A DNA stretch of 64,000 nt, taken from the NCBI RefSeq assembly GCF_007197575.1, contig NZ_CP041616.1, positions 1,860,001 through 1,924,000 on the forward strand, written 5' to 3'. This DNA is from Ornithinimicrobium ciconiae. GTDB taxonomy: Bacteria > Actinomycetota > Actinomycetes > Actinomycetales > Dermatophilaceae. A model generated the notes under the pieces. It saw nothing but the letters and a program-made list of their open reading frames with translations. It ran no database searches and was not told where the DNA came from. Each line of letters starts with the position of its first letter. Positions within the stretch are counted from its first letter, which is position 1. The position numbers and the translations under genes were made by a program. Of this stretch, positions 49,643 to 57,982 are shown piece after piece.

Positions 49643-50785
49643 GTGCTCTATTGGCTGATGAAGAACGTCCTGATCGGGCCGTTCGTCAGGACCCTCTTCA
49701 AGCCGTGGGTCGAGGGTGAGGAGAACGTCCCCGAGCACGGCGGTGCGATCTTCGCCAGCAACCACCTCAGCTTTTCGGACTCGGTCTTCCTGCCGCTGGT
49801 CGTCGATCGGCGGATGACCTTTCCGGCCAAGATGGAGTACTTCACCGGCACGGGTGTCAAGGGCTGGTTGACCAAGAACTTCTTCAAGGGCATGGGCCAG
49901 ATCCCGATCGACCGCTCCGGTGGCGAGGCGAGTATGGCGGCACTGAACTCCGGCCTGAAGGTCCTGAAGCGTGGGGAGTTGTTCGGCATCTACCCCGAGG
50001 GCACCCGCAGCCCGGACGGCAAGCTCTACAAGGGCAAGACCGGTGTGGCGCGGATGGCGCTGGAGGCGAAGGTGCCGGTCATTCCGGTGGCCATGATCGA
50101 CACGGACAAGGCGCAGCCCACCGGTCAGGTGATCCCCAACGTCAAGCGGGGCCAGGTCGGGATCCGGTTCGGAAAGCCCCTGGACTTCTCCCGCTACGAG
50201 GGGATGGAGGACGACCGGACCGTCCTGCGCTCGATCACCGACGAGATCATGTATGAACTCATGCAGCTCTCGGGCCAGGAGTACGTCGACGTGTATGCGG
50301 CCTCGGTCAAGGACCGCATCGCAGCGCGCGCCAAGGCTGCGGTGGAGGGAGCCCGGGTCGCCGTGGACAAGGCCGTGGACCAGACGAAGGTGACGGCCGA
50401 GCAGGTGCGCAGCCAGGTCGAGGGGCGCGTGGAGACCGCACGGACCCAGATCGAGGGGGGCGTCCAGTCGGCTCGGACCCAGATCGAGGGGCAGATCGAG
50501 ACCGCCAAGACCCAGTTCGAGCAGGTAGGGGAGCAGCTGCGGTCCCGGCAGGCCAAGTCCGACGAGCCCACGGGCGAGGACGACAACCCGGCAGCCGGCG
50601 ACGAGAGCCCTGCCGAGGAGAGCTCTGCCGACGAGAGCCCTGCCGACGAGCGCTCTGCCGACGAGAGCCCCGTCAACGAGAGCCCTGCCGAGGAGAGCCC
50701 TGCAGACCAGAGTGCTGCGGTGGAGAGCGTGCCCGCGCAGGCGGGTTCCGGCATACCGCAGGACGGCGACGAGCAGCACCGGTGA
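49643..50785 (+). CDS. 1-acylglycerol-3-phosphate acyltransferase-like (PlsC) with repeat tail
   Basis: This membrane-associated acyltransferase should make phosphatidic acid or a related lipid; it corresponds to mycobacterial Rv2182c. The PlsC domain covers about residues 1-225: FASNHLSFSDSVFLP (catalytic NHxSxxD), FFKGMGQIPIDRSGG, IYPEGTRSPDGKLYKGKTG and VIPVAMIDT. After it comes an unusual 150-residue tail, first amphipathic helical repeats of 11 residues (VETARTQIEGG, VQSARTQIEGQ, IETAKTQFEQV), then a disordered acidic stretch of DESPAE-like units. The helices resemble lipid-surface-binding apolipoprotein-like repeats. GTG 49643 is chosen for GAGGAGG five bases upstream. Confidence 0.9.
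   Translation: MLYWLMKNVLIGPFVRTLFKPWVEGEENVPEHGGAIFASNHLSFSDSVFLPLVVDRRMTFPAKMEYFTGTGVKGWLTKNFFKGMGQIPIDRSGGEASMAALNSGLKVLKRGELFGIYPEGTRSPDGKLYKGKTGVARMALEAKVPVIPVAMIDTDKAQPTGQVIPNVKRGQVGIRFGKPLDFSRYEGMEDDRTVLRSITDEIMYELMQLSGQEYVDVYAASVKDRIAARAKAAVEGARVAVDKAVDQTKVTAEQVRSQVEGRVETARTQIEGGVQSARTQIEGQIETAKTQFEQVGEQLRSRQAKSDEPTGEDDNPAAGDESPAEESSADESPADERSADESPVNESPAEESPADQSAAVESVPAQAGSGIPQDGDEQHR
50429..50527. repeat. Three 33-bp repeats encoding 11-residue amphipathic units
   Basis: Starting at 50429 the gene encodes three consecutive 11-mers with the pattern (V/I)ExAxTQxEx, after several more degenerate ones. The first two share ACCCAGATCGAGG. Confidence 0.75.
50602..50715. repeat. Degenerate repeats encoding an Asp/Glu/Ser/Pro tail
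   Basis: Units of GAGAGCCCTGCCGA(C/G)GA recur every 12-18 bases. They encode a disordered acidic tail of the acyltransferase. Confidence 0.8.
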
Positions 50786-50807
50786 GGTCGGCGCGCGCCG
50801 TGGCTCC

Positions 50808-50813
50808 TACGAT
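50808..50813 (+). promoter_or_regulatory. -10 box TACGAT, leaderless aroG
   Basis: TACGAT ends six bases before GTG 50820, between the acyltransferase stop and the start of aroG. Confidence 0.5.
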
Positions 50814-50819
50814 GACCTG

Positions 50820-52181
50820 GTGACCACGGACGTGACCGAACAGCCCCCCATCGGGCACCACTTCGACTGGGGCAATCTGCCGGCCAAGCAGCAGCCCACC
50901 TGGAGCGACGCCGAGGCGTTGGACCAGGCGGTGGCCCGGCTCAAGGGATTTCCTCCGCTGGTCTTTGCCGGTGAGTGCGACGTGCTGCGCGAAAAGCTCG
51001 GGGCCGTGGCGCGCGGCGAGGCCTTTCTGCTCCAGGGTGGGGACTGTGCCGAGACGCTCGAGGGGGTGACCGGGCCCAACATCCGCAACCGGATCAAGAC
51101 CATCCTGCAGATGGCGGTGGTGCTTACCTATGGCGCGGGCATGCCGGTGGTCAAGGTCGGACGGCTCGCTGGTCAGTTCGCCAAGCCCCGGTCCTCCGAC
51201 ACCGAGACCCGCGACGGGGTGACGCTGCCGGCTTATCGCGGCGACATGGTCAATGGCTTTGAGTTCTCCCCCGAGGCCCGTGCGCACAACCCCGCCCGCA
51301 TGGTTGACGTCTATCACGCGAGTTCCTCCACATTGAACCTCGTGCGGGCCTTCACCAGTGGTGGCTATGCCGACCTGCGCAGCGTGCACACCTGGAACAA
51401 GGGTTTCCTGTCCTCACCCGCTCAGGCGCGCTATGAGCAGATGGCCACCGAGATCGACCGGGCGGTGCGCTTCCTGGAGGCCTCCGGGGTGGCCGACGCC
51501 GAGGAGCTGCGCCGCGTCGAGTTCTACTCCAGCCACGAGGCGCTGGTGCTGGACTACGAGCGGGCCCTGACCCGCCGGGACTCACGCACCGGGCTGCCCT
51601 ACAACACCTCGGGGCACTTCATCTGGGCCGGGGAGCGCACCCGCGACCTGGACGGGGCGCACATCGACTTCCTGTCCAGGGTGCACAACCCGATCGGGGT
51701 CAAGCTCGGCCCGACGGCGACGCGCGACGACGTGCTCGGGCTGCTCGACAAGCTCGACCCCGAGCGCACACCAGGGCGGCTGACCTTCATCACCCGCATG
51801 GGTGCCGACAAGATCCGTGACCTGCTGCCCCCGCTGCTGGAGAGCGTCGGCGAGGAGGCGGGCAAGGTGGCCTGGGTCTGTGACCCCATGCACGGCAACA
51901 CCTTTGCCTCGCCGAGCGGGCACAAGACGCGCCGCTTCGAGGATGTCATCGACGAGGTCGCCGGCTTCTTCGAGGTGCACCGTGCCCTGGGCACCTGGCC
52001 GGGCGGCATCCACATCGAGCTGACCGGCAACGACGTCACGGAGTGTGTCGGGGGCTCGGGCGCCCTGGACGTGCAGGACCTGGGACTGCGTTATGAGACC
52101 GTCTGCGACCCTCGTCTGAACCACCAGCAGAGCCTGGACATGGCCTTCCAGGTCGCTGCGATGCTCGAGGCCGGCCGGTGA
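50820..52181 (+). CDS. aroG: 3-deoxy-7-phosphoheptulonate synthase, class II
   Basis: This class II (plant-like) DAHP synthase performs the first step of aromatic amino-acid synthesis from PEP and erythrose 4-phosphate. The 453 residues are normal. Motifs include [34 protein letters not shown] (metal Cys), [54 protein letters not shown] and [12 protein letters not shown] (metal His/Glu). The GTG 50820 start fits a leaderless message. It overlaps the next gene's possible starts. The position matches mycobacterial Rv2178c near pknL. Confidence 0.96.
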   Translation: MTTDVTEQPPIGHHFDWGNLPAKQQPTWSDAEALDQAVARLKGFPPLVFAGECDVLREKLGAVARGEAFLLQGGDCAETLEGVTGPNIRNRIKTILQMAVVLTYGAGMPVVKVGRLAGQFAKPRSSDTETRDGVTLPAYRGDMVNGFEFSPEARAHNPARMVDVYHASSSTLNLVRAFTSGGYADLRSVHTWNKGFLSSPAQARYEQMATEIDRAVRFLEASGVADAEELRRVEFYSSHEALVLDYERALTRRDSRTGLPYNTSGHFIWAGERTRDLDGAHIDFLSRVHNPIGVKLGPTATRDDVLGLLDKLDPERTPGRLTFITRMGADKIRDLLPPLLESVGEEAGKVAWVCDPMHGNTFASPSGHKTRRFEDVIDEVAGFFEVHRALGTWPGGIHIELTGNDVTECVGGSGALDVQDLGLRYETVCDPRLNHQQSLDMAFQVAAMLEAGR

Positions 52182-52198
52182 GTGGAGGGGTGAGCGCC

Positions 52199-53272
52199 GT
52201 GCCCGACAAGGTCGAGTCGGCGGGGCCCGGGGTGATCGCCGACCTGCGCTCCGACACCCTCACCCGCCCCACCGAGGCGATGCGGCAGGCGATGGCCTGG
52301 GCCGAGGTCGGCGACGACGTGTATGCCGAGGACCCGACCGTTCTGGCCCTCCAGCGCCAGGTGGCCGATCTGCTCGGTCACGAGGACGCGCTCTTCACAC
52401 CCACCGGGTCGATGGCCAACCAGCTGGGAGTGCGCCTGCACGTGGCGCCCGGCCAGGAACTGGTCACCGACGACCTGGCGCACGTGCTCCGCGCCGAGAT
52501 GGGGGCTGCTGCCGTGCTCAGCGGCATCTCCGCCCGCAGCTATCCGACGGTCGGTGGCCTGCTGGACGTGGACGCCGCGATGACCCTGGCGGTCACCGAC
52601 GGCGGCGCCTATCAGGTCGGCACGTCCTGCGTGGTGGTCGAGAACACCCACAACTTTGGCGGTGGCACCGTCCAGCCGCTGGAGTCGATGCAGGAGCTGC
52701 ACCGGCGTGCCCACGAGCGCGGCATGGCCGTCCACCTGGATGGTGCCCGGCTCTGGAACGCCCACGTCGCCACGGGCGTCCCGCTCGCGGACTACGCCGC
52801 GTGCGCCGACACCGTGTCGGTCTGCCTGAGCAAGGGGTTGGGTGCCCCGGTCGGCTCCCTCCTCGTCGGATCTGCCGACCGTATGGCGGAGGCCCGGGTC
52901 TGGCGGAAGCGTTTCGGTGGTGGGATGCGCCAGGTGGGGATCCTGGCGGCGGCTGGCCGGTATGCGCTGGAGCACCAGCTGGAGCGGCTCGCCGAGGACC
53001 ACGCACGGTGCCAGCAGGTCGCGCAGGCTGTGGTGGCGGTGCGTCCCGACGCAGTCGACCCCACCGCGGTGCACACCAACATCCTGGTCCTCCAGGTCGC
53101 CCCGGCCGGCTGGACCGGCGCAGACTTCATCGCGGCCGCGGGGGAGCGGGGCGTCCTGGGGTATGCCACAGGGCCGGGCAGCGTCCGTTTCGTGTGGCAC
53201 CTGGACGTCGACGACGCCCAGACCGACCACGCAGCCGCTGTCCTCGGCGAACTGCTGTCGTCGCGCGACTGA
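52199..53272 (+). CDS. Low-specificity L-threonine aldolase family protein
   Basis: This PLP-dependent enzyme of the aspartate aminotransferase fold cleaves threonine or similar beta-hydroxy amino acids to glycine and an aldehyde. In 357 residues [18 protein letters not shown] and [15 protein letters not shown] start the domain. [36 protein letters not shown] (PLP Asp) and [15 protein letters not shown] (Schiff-base Lys) follow. GGAGGGG eight bases upstream favours GTG 52199; GTG 52178 and GTG 52190 are alternatives, the first overlapping aroG. Glycine made here could enter the GcvT pathway. It is convergent with pknL. Confidence 0.92.
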   Translation: MPDKVESAGPGVIADLRSDTLTRPTEAMRQAMAWAEVGDDVYAEDPTVLALQRQVADLLGHEDALFTPTGSMANQLGVRLHVAPGQELVTDDLAHVLRAEMGAAAVLSGISARSYPTVGGLLDVDAAMTLAVTDGGAYQVGTSCVVVENTHNFGGGTVQPLESMQELHRRAHERGMAVHLDGARLWNAHVATGVPLADYAACADTVSVCLSKGLGAPVGSLLVGSADRMAEARVWRKRFGGGMRQVGILAAAGRYALEHQLERLAEDHARCQQVAQAVVAVRPDAVDPTAVHTNILVLQVAPAGWTGADFIAAAGERGVLGYATGPGSVRFVWHLDVDDAQTDHAAAVLGELLSSRD

Positions 53273-55222
53273 TCAGACGACCTCGAGGACGATCTCGGTG
53301 CCCTTGGGCACCATCTCGCCGGGCTCGATGCTCTGGCGCCGGACCGTGCCGAAGTAGCCGCCGATCAGGTCCTCCCGGGTGACCGTGAACCCGGCCTCGG
53401 TGAGCACCTCCTCGGCCTCGGAGAACTGGTCGCCCACGACGCTGGGGACCTCGACCAGCTCAGGGCCCTTGGAGATCGTCAGCGTGACCGGGTCGTTGCG
53501 GTAGCCGGTGCCCGACGCGGGACTCTGGGAGACCACGTGGCCCTCGTCGACGGAGTCGCTGAAGACCCGGTCGGGACTGACCGACACGGTGAACCCGGCG
53601 TCGTTGAGCGTCTCCTCGGCGTCCTCCTGCGGCTGGCCGGTGACGTCACTGATCTCGATCGGCTCGCGGCCCTTGCTGACCGTGAGCGTGACCTCGGCCT
53701 CCGGCTTGAGCTCGGCACCCTCCTGCGGCTCGACCGAGATGACCTGGCCCTTGGGGATCGACTCGTCAAAGACCAGGTCCGGCTCGGCCATCGTGAGGTT
53801 GGCGTCGGCGATCATGGGCTCCGCCTGCTCGAGCGTGCGACCGATGACGGGCGGGACGGCATACCTCTCCGGCCCCTGGGAGACGGTGAGGGTGACGTCG
53901 GTGCCGTGCCGCAGCGAGGTGCCGGGCTCGTGCGAGGCGGCCATCACCACGTCCGCAGCCATTGTCTCGGAGTAGGCCAGCTCGACCACGGTGTCCAGCT
54001 CCTCGGCGTCCAGCGCCTCGGTGGCCTCGGTCTGGGTGAGGCCGACCAGCGTGGGGACGGGGGAGTGCACCCCGGGACCCTCGGTGAAGTACCAGGCGGC
54101 CCCGGCACCGCCGGCGCCGATGAGGACCAGGAGTATGCCGAGCAGCCAGCCAGCGACACTCAACCGTCGGCGGGGGCGCCGGGGGGCAGCGCTGGCGCGC
54201 ACCGGCCTGGCGGGGCGCGCGGGCCGGTTGCCGTGGGTGCGCGCGTAGTGCTCCGGGGCGGCGCGGGGCACCGCCATGGTGTCGGCGGCCCGCAGCGGGC
54301 GGGTGTGGTCAAAAGCCTGGGTCAGGTCGCCGTCGTCCGGCAGCCGCTGCCCCGGCAGGGCGTCCAGCTCCCCGTCGGACAGCTGACCGACGGAGTGACG
54401 CAACTGGGTCAGCGCCGCGGACCCGTCAGTGGGCCGGCGCTCGGGATCGGTGGCCGAGGCCCACTGGATGAAGGCGTCGATTTCGGCGGGGACGGTGGCG
54501 ACCTGGTCCGCGGCGCGGGGGACGTCGTGGTGCACGTGGGCATAGGCCACCTGCACCGGGCTGTCACCGGGGAAGGCCTTGACACCGGTGAGCAGCTCAT
54601 AGAACAACAGGCCCGCGGAGTAGATGTCGCTGCGCTCGTCCGTGCGGCCCCGCTGGACCTGCTCGGGTGCCAGGTAGGCCGCTGTGCCCCAGACCAGCTC
54701 GTTGCTCTGGCTCGCGGTGGCAGCGGTGACCGCCCTGGCCAGGCCGAAGTCGGCGACCTTGACCATGCCGTCGGTGCGGATCAGGACGTTCTCGGGCTTG
54801 ACGTCGCGGTGCGCCAGGCCTGCCTCGTGGGCCGCGGCGAGCGCCTGCAGCACCGGGTCGAGATAGGCGGCGGCGTCCCGCACGCTGTGGGCACCGTGCT
54901 CCTTGATGACCTCGCGCAGGGTGTGGCCCTCGACGAGCTCCATGGCGAGGAAGACGTAGCCGTCGTCCTCGCCCTGGTCGAAGACGGACACCACGTGCGG
55001 GTGGGACAGCCGTGCGGCGGTGCGGGCCTCCTGACGGAAGCGCGTGACGAACTCGTCGTCACCGGCGAGGTGGGCGTGCATGATCTTGAGCGCGACCTTG
55101 CGTTCCAGGCGCAGGTCGGTGGCGCTGTAGACCGAGGCCATGCCGCCCTTGGCGAGCAGGGACTCGACGCGGTATCGACCGTCGAGGACGCGGTCGATCA
55201 CGGCGGAGGTCGCAGTGCTCAC
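53273..55222 (-). CDS. pknL: Ser/Thr protein kinase PknL with extracellular PASTA domains
   Basis: This transmembrane Hanks-type kinase has 649 residues. The kinase domain (about 12-275) has the Gly loop LAKGGMASVY, catalytic HRDVKPENV, DFGLA and GTAAYLAPEQ. A basic Pro/Arg juxtamembrane part leads to one helix (WLLGILLVLIGAGGAGAAWYF). Outside are four PASTA domains (about residues 385-649), each with a P-x-x-x-G start and an SxGP-like end, that bind cell-wall muropeptides. The name follows its place beside the Rv2175c gene, the known PknL substrate in mycobacteria; mycobacterial PknL itself lacks PASTA domains as I recall, while corynebacterial PknL has them. GTG 55222 has TATCCT six bases upstream. 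Confidence 0.92.
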   Translation of the reverse strand: MSTATSAVIDRVLDGRYRVESLLAKGGMASVYSATDLRLERKVALKIMHAHLAGDDEFVTRFRQEARTAARLSHPHVVSVFDQGEDDGYVFLAMELVEGHTLREVIKEHGAHSVRDAAAYLDPVLQALAAAHEAGLAHRDVKPENVLIRTDGMVKVADFGLARAVTAATASQSNELVWGTAAYLAPEQVQRGRTDERSDIYSAGLLFYELLTGVKAFPGDSPVQVAYAHVHHDVPRAADQVATVPAEIDAFIQWASATDPERRPTDGSAALTQLRHSVGQLSDGELDALPGQRLPDDGDLTQAFDHTRPLRAADTMAVPRAAPEHYARTHGNRPARPARPVRASAAPRRPRRRLSVAGWLLGILLVLIGAGGAGAAWYFTEGPGVHSPVPTLVGLTQTEATEALDAEELDTVVELAYSETMAADVVMAASHEPGTSLRHGTDVTLTVSQGPERYAVPPVIGRTLEQAEPMIADANLTMAEPDLVFDESIPKGQVISVEPQEGAELKPEAEVTLTVSKGREPIEISDVTGQPQEDAEETLNDAGFTVSVSPDRVFSDSVDEGHVVSQSPASGTGYRNDPVTLTISKGPELVEVPSVVGDQFSEAEEVLTEAGFTVTREDLIGGYFGTVRRQSIEPGEMVPKGTEIVLEVV

Positions 55223-55228
55223 TCCTTG

Positions 55229-55234
55229 AGGATA
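55229..55234 (-). promoter_or_regulatory. -10 box TATCCT, leaderless pknL
   Basis: On the minus strand TATCCT is six bases from GTG 55222. Confidence 0.5.
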
Positions 55235-55329
55235 CGGAGCCTGAGCAGGAAAACCGCGGAGGCGGGCGCTGCGGGCGGGCGGTGGCACTGTCGTGCCGGT
55301 GCTCGAGCGCGCTGTGACACACTGACGCC

Positions 55330-55722
55330 GTGGTGAATGTGAGCAGTGAAACCTCCGGTTCCACCCCGGAGACAAACCCTGACGACCTGACGAACTGGCT
55401 GGCCGTGCCGGACATCATGGAGTTGACCGGCGCCTCCCTGGCGCAGGTGAAGACCTGGCTGCAGGAGCGCGAGCTCATTGGTGTCCGCCGTGGCCCCAAC
55501 AAGGCGCTCTATGTGCCCGCCTCCTTCCTCACCGAGGAGGGTCCGCTCTTCGCGCTGCGCGGGACGGTCACGGTGCTGAGCGACGGCGGCTATCGCGATG
55601 AGGAGATCATCGCCTGGCTCCACGAGGCCGATGACACCCTGCCCGGTGGCAGCGCCATCGAGTCGCTGCGGGCCGGCAGCAAGACCGAGGTGCGCCGCCG
55701 CGCGCAGGAGATGGCGCTCTAG
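55330..55722 (+). CDS. Rv2175c family DNA-binding protein
   Basis: This 130-residue winged-helix DNA-binding protein resembles mycobacterial Rv2175c. The N-terminal 22 residues are Ser/Thr-rich (SSETSGSTPETNP) and include possible phosphosites; in mycobacteria an N-terminal Thr is phosphorylated by PknL and this lowers DNA binding. The helix-turn-helix is WLAVPDIMELTGASLAQVKTWLQ, with RGPNKALYVPASFL as wing. A C-terminal helical part follows. It is divergent from pknL, 107 bases away, so the kinase and its likely substrate are kept together. Target genes are unknown. Confidence 0.92.
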   Translation: MVNVSSETSGSTPETNPDDLTNWLAVPDIMELTGASLAQVKTWLQERELIGVRRGPNKALYVPASFLTEEGPLFALRGTVTVLSDGGYRDEEIIAWLHEADDTLPGGSAIESLRAGSKTEVRRRAQEMAL

Positions 55723-55764
55723 TCCTCAGCCGGTCAGGACCCAGCGCAGCGCGGTTGTCCGGGC

Positions 55765-56166
55765 TCAGCGTGAGGAGTCACCGGTCCGGGCCACGAGCTC
55801 GATCTCGATCCGCGCACCCAGCGGCAGCTCCGCCACGGCCACCGTGGTGCGTGCCGGGTAGGGAGCCGTGAAGATCGTGGCATAGACCTCGTTGAGGTCG
55901 GCGAAGTCCGCCATCGACGTCAGATAGACGTTCACCTTGATGACGTCAGCGAAGGTGGCGTTCGCGGCGGAGAGCACCCGTTCGAGGTTGGCGAAGACCC
56001 GTCGTGTCTGGGCAGCCACGTCGCCGTCAACGAGGGCGCCCGTCGCCGGATCGATCGGGGTCTGCCCGGACAGGAAGAGCAGGCCGGACGCCTCGTCCCG
56101 AGCCGCGACCGAGTACGGTCCGATGGGTTGCGGGGCATCGGCCGCTGAGATGGGGGTGTGGCCCAC
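55765..56166 (-). CDS. RidA family protein
   Basis: RidA proteins hydrolyse reactive enamine/imine intermediates made by PLP enzymes such as threonine dehydratase. The 133 residues contain the family pattern PQPIGPYSVA, LLFLSGQTPIDPATG, VFANLERVLSAANATFADVIKVNVYL and PARTTVAVAELPLGARIEIELVA, with the conserved Arg of PARTT. I choose GTG 56166 for AAGGTGG five bases upstream; GTG 56175 is three codons earlier. It lies downstream of nothing in particular and is convergent with the Rv2175c gene. The PLP-dependent threonine aldolase nearby is a possible source of substrate, but that is a guess. Confidence 0.92.
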   Translation of the reverse strand: MGHTPISAADAPQPIGPYSVAARDEASGLLFLSGQTPIDPATGALVDGDVAAQTRRVFANLERVLSAANATFADVIKVNVYLTSMADFADLNEVYATIFTAPYPARTTVAVAELPLGARIEIELVARTGDSSR

Positions 56167-56294
56167 GGGGTCCACCTTTCGTCGAAGGTGCTCCCGAGGG
56201 TAGACGGCACACCCTTAGGGTCCTGCGTGGCCCTCCGCCGCCCCAGCACCCCCAGTGCCGCCGACCCGCAGCCGGCCTCGTGCCGAGGGCGTCG

Positions 56295-57386
56295 TCAGGT
56301 CGCGCGGGCGGTGCTGATCTCCACGAGGTCGGCCAGGGCAGCGCGGCCCTCCTCGGTCAGTCCGGGAGTCTGGGACAGGGCGTTGCGGGCGGCGTCGGCA
56401 GCCTGCGCGATCATCGTCTCGGTCGCGCTGACGGCACCGACGCGCTCGAGGAGGTCACGGCATACAGCCACCTGCTCGTCGCTCAGATCTGGCCGACCCA
56501 GCAGGTCCAGCAGGGTGTTGCCGTCCTGCTCGCTGCCCAGTCCGAGAGCGTGGGCGATCAGCACGGTCCGCTTGCCCTCGCGCAGGTCGTCGCCGGCCGG
56601 CTTGCCGGTGGTCTCCGGGTCGCCATAGACCCCCAGGACGTCGTCGCGGATCTGGAACGCCTCGCCGAGAGCCAGACCGTATGCCGACAGGCCGGCAAGC
56701 GTGTCCGCCCCCGCTCCCGCAGCGTGTGCACCGATCAGGAGAGGCTGCTCGACGCTGTATTTCCCACTCTTGTAACGGATCACGGTGCGGCAACGGGCGA
56801 GACGCTCGGTGTAGTCCAGGTCTTCCCAGCCCTGGGCGGCGTCCAGGACGTCGAGATATTGACCGCCCATCAGCTGGGTGCGCATGGTGTCGAATTCATC
56901 TCTGGCAGCAGCGATCTCACCTGCTGGCAACCCCGAGGTCGCAAAGGCGCTGTCGCACCAGGTGAGGCAGAGGTTGCCGGCCAGGATCGCGGCGGCGTGG
57001 CCGAAGCGGTCGGACTCCCCGGACCAGGACTGCTGTTGGTGGTCGGCGGCAAAGGTGCGGTGTGCGGTGGGTCGACCCCGCCGCAGGTCGGAGTCGTCCA
57101 TGACGTCGTCGTGCAGCAGGGCGGCAGCCTGGAACAGCTCCATCGAGCTCGCGGCGCGGATCAGTTCGGGGGAGTCGGCGCCACCCAGTGCGCGATAGCC
57201 CCAGTAGAGGAAGGCCGCGCGCAGCCGCTTGCCGCCGCTGAGCAGCGCGGCCACCTCGTCGATGAGACGGGTGACCTGGGGGCCCAGCTCAGTCAGGATC
57301 TGACGCTGGTGGACGAGGTCCGCGTCGAGCGCCTCCTGCACGCGCTCGCGCAGACGCGGCACATCGATGGGATGGGGAGTGGGCAC
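56295..57386 (-). CDS. Polyprenyl (geranylgeranyl-type) diphosphate synthase
   Basis: This trans-prenyltransferase elongates IPP onto allylic diphosphates and corresponds to mycobacterial Rv2173 (idsA2). In 363 residues the first Asp-rich motif is LLHDDVMDDSDLRRG (about residues 96-110), the second GEAFQIRDDVLGVYGD (about 240-255), with GGKRLRAAF at the N-terminal. The residue pattern before the first motif (MELFQAAAL) lacks very bulky residues, so a product of C20 or longer is likely. TAGGCT six bases before GTG 57386 suggests a leaderless transcript. Neither Phe-terminal product length nor a partner gene is clear here; carotenoid and menaquinone side chains are candidates. Confidence 0.93.
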   Translation of the reverse strand: MPTPHPIDVPRLRERVQEALDADLVHQRQILTELGPQVTRLIDEVAALLSGGKRLRAAFLYWGYRALGGADSPELIRAASSMELFQAAALLHDDVMDDSDLRRGRPTAHRTFAADHQQQSWSGESDRFGHAAAILAGNLCLTWCDSAFATSGLPAGEIAAARDEFDTMRTQLMGGQYLDVLDAAQGWEDLDYTERLARCRTVIRYKSGKYSVEQPLLIGAHAAGAGADTLAGLSAYGLALGEAFQIRDDVLGVYGDPETTGKPAGDDLREGKRTVLIAHALGLGSEQDGNTLLDLLGRPDLSDEQVAVCRDLLERVGAVSATETMIAQAADAARNALSQTPGLTEEGRAALADLVEISTARAT

Positions 57387-57392
57387 GGGATG

Positions 57393-57398
57393 AGCCTA
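57393..57398 (-). promoter_or_regulatory. -10 box TAGGCT, leaderless polyprenyl synthase gene
   Basis: On the minus strand TAGGCT is six bases from GTG 57386. Confidence 0.5.
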
Positions 57399-57434
57399 CG
57401 GCGTCGGCATCGCGAGGGGCTCAGGGGTTGAGGA

Positions 57435-57457
57435 CTGTCGGTGGCATGTCGTACATT
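57435..57457 (+). promoter_or_regulatory. RecA-NDp / PafBC-type DNA-damage promoter
   Basis: CTGTCGGTG (57435-57443), eight bases, and TACATT (57452-57457) match the RecA-NDp consensus tTGTCRGTG-N8-TAnnnT known from mycobacterial DNA-damage genes, with only the first base different. Transcription would start near 57464, which excludes ATG 57446 and leaves a leader of about 117 bases. Confidence 0.7.
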
Positions 57458-57580
57458 CGTTCTATCGAACAAAGATGCGATATGCCGGGTGGAGATGTCG
57501 CTCTGGGTGGTCTTGAGAGGGCCATCGAGGAGCAGTCAACCAGTCCGGTCCGACAGTGCAACGAGCTTTCTGGAGGTGCG

Positions 57581-57973
57581 ATGAGCCGACGTTATGCAGA
57601 CCCGGTTGAGGTGCGGGTCGGTGGACTGCAGATCGGACGGTTGCCGGTGCTTCCCGCCGGGGTCGACGCGAGCGCTGCGCCCACCGCGTTTATCTGGCGT
57701 GGGCGGTTGCACGTCGTGCAATCCGTGCTGGATCACTGGACCCAGCGGTTGTCTTGGTGGCGCGCGCCCTCGGGAGAGGACCCGTCGGGGCAGGAGGACT
57801 CTGCCGCTCTGGGCGAGGACGCAGACGGCCACCGGGACGAGGCCCGTGAGCGGTTTCCGGAGTTGGAGCGTGAGGTCTGGCGGGTGGAGGCCAGCGCGGG
57901 ACGACTGATGCAGACCGGGATCTATGACCTGACCAAGGACGACCGGTGGCGCCTGGTGCGCGTCGCCGACTGA
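57581..57973 (+). CDS. DUF6504 family protein, first gene of the DNA-damage polymerase operon
   Basis: This protein of 130 residues belongs to an actinobacterial family (DUF6504 as I recall) that commonly sits beside DnaE2/Y-family polymerase genes. It begins MSRRYADPVEVRVGG and has PTAFIWRGRLHVVQSVLDHW, a variable acidic linker, and the ending WRVEASAG, GIYDLTKDDRWRLVRV. A compact beta-rich fold is likely. GGAGGTGCG right before ATG 57581 decides the start; the frame is open upstream to 57428 but that part has no family similarity. It lies 124 bases after a RecA-NDp-type promoter. Its role in translesion synthesis is unknown. Confidence 0.85.
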   Translation: MSRRYADPVEVRVGGLQIGRLPVLPAGVDASAAPTAFIWRGRLHVVQSVLDHWTQRLSWWRAPSGEDPSGQEDSAALGEDADGHRDEARERFPELEREVWRVEASAGRLMQTGIYDLTKDDRWRLVRVAD

Positions 57974-57982
57974 GGAGGAGCG

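Noticed and set aside
57465..57480. LexA box TCGAAC-N4-ATGCGA before the polymerase operon
   Set aside because: The second half matches the consensus GTTCGA at only four of six positions. The nearby GTTCTATCGAAC palindrome has the halves in the wrong order. The RecA-NDp motif explains the promoter better.
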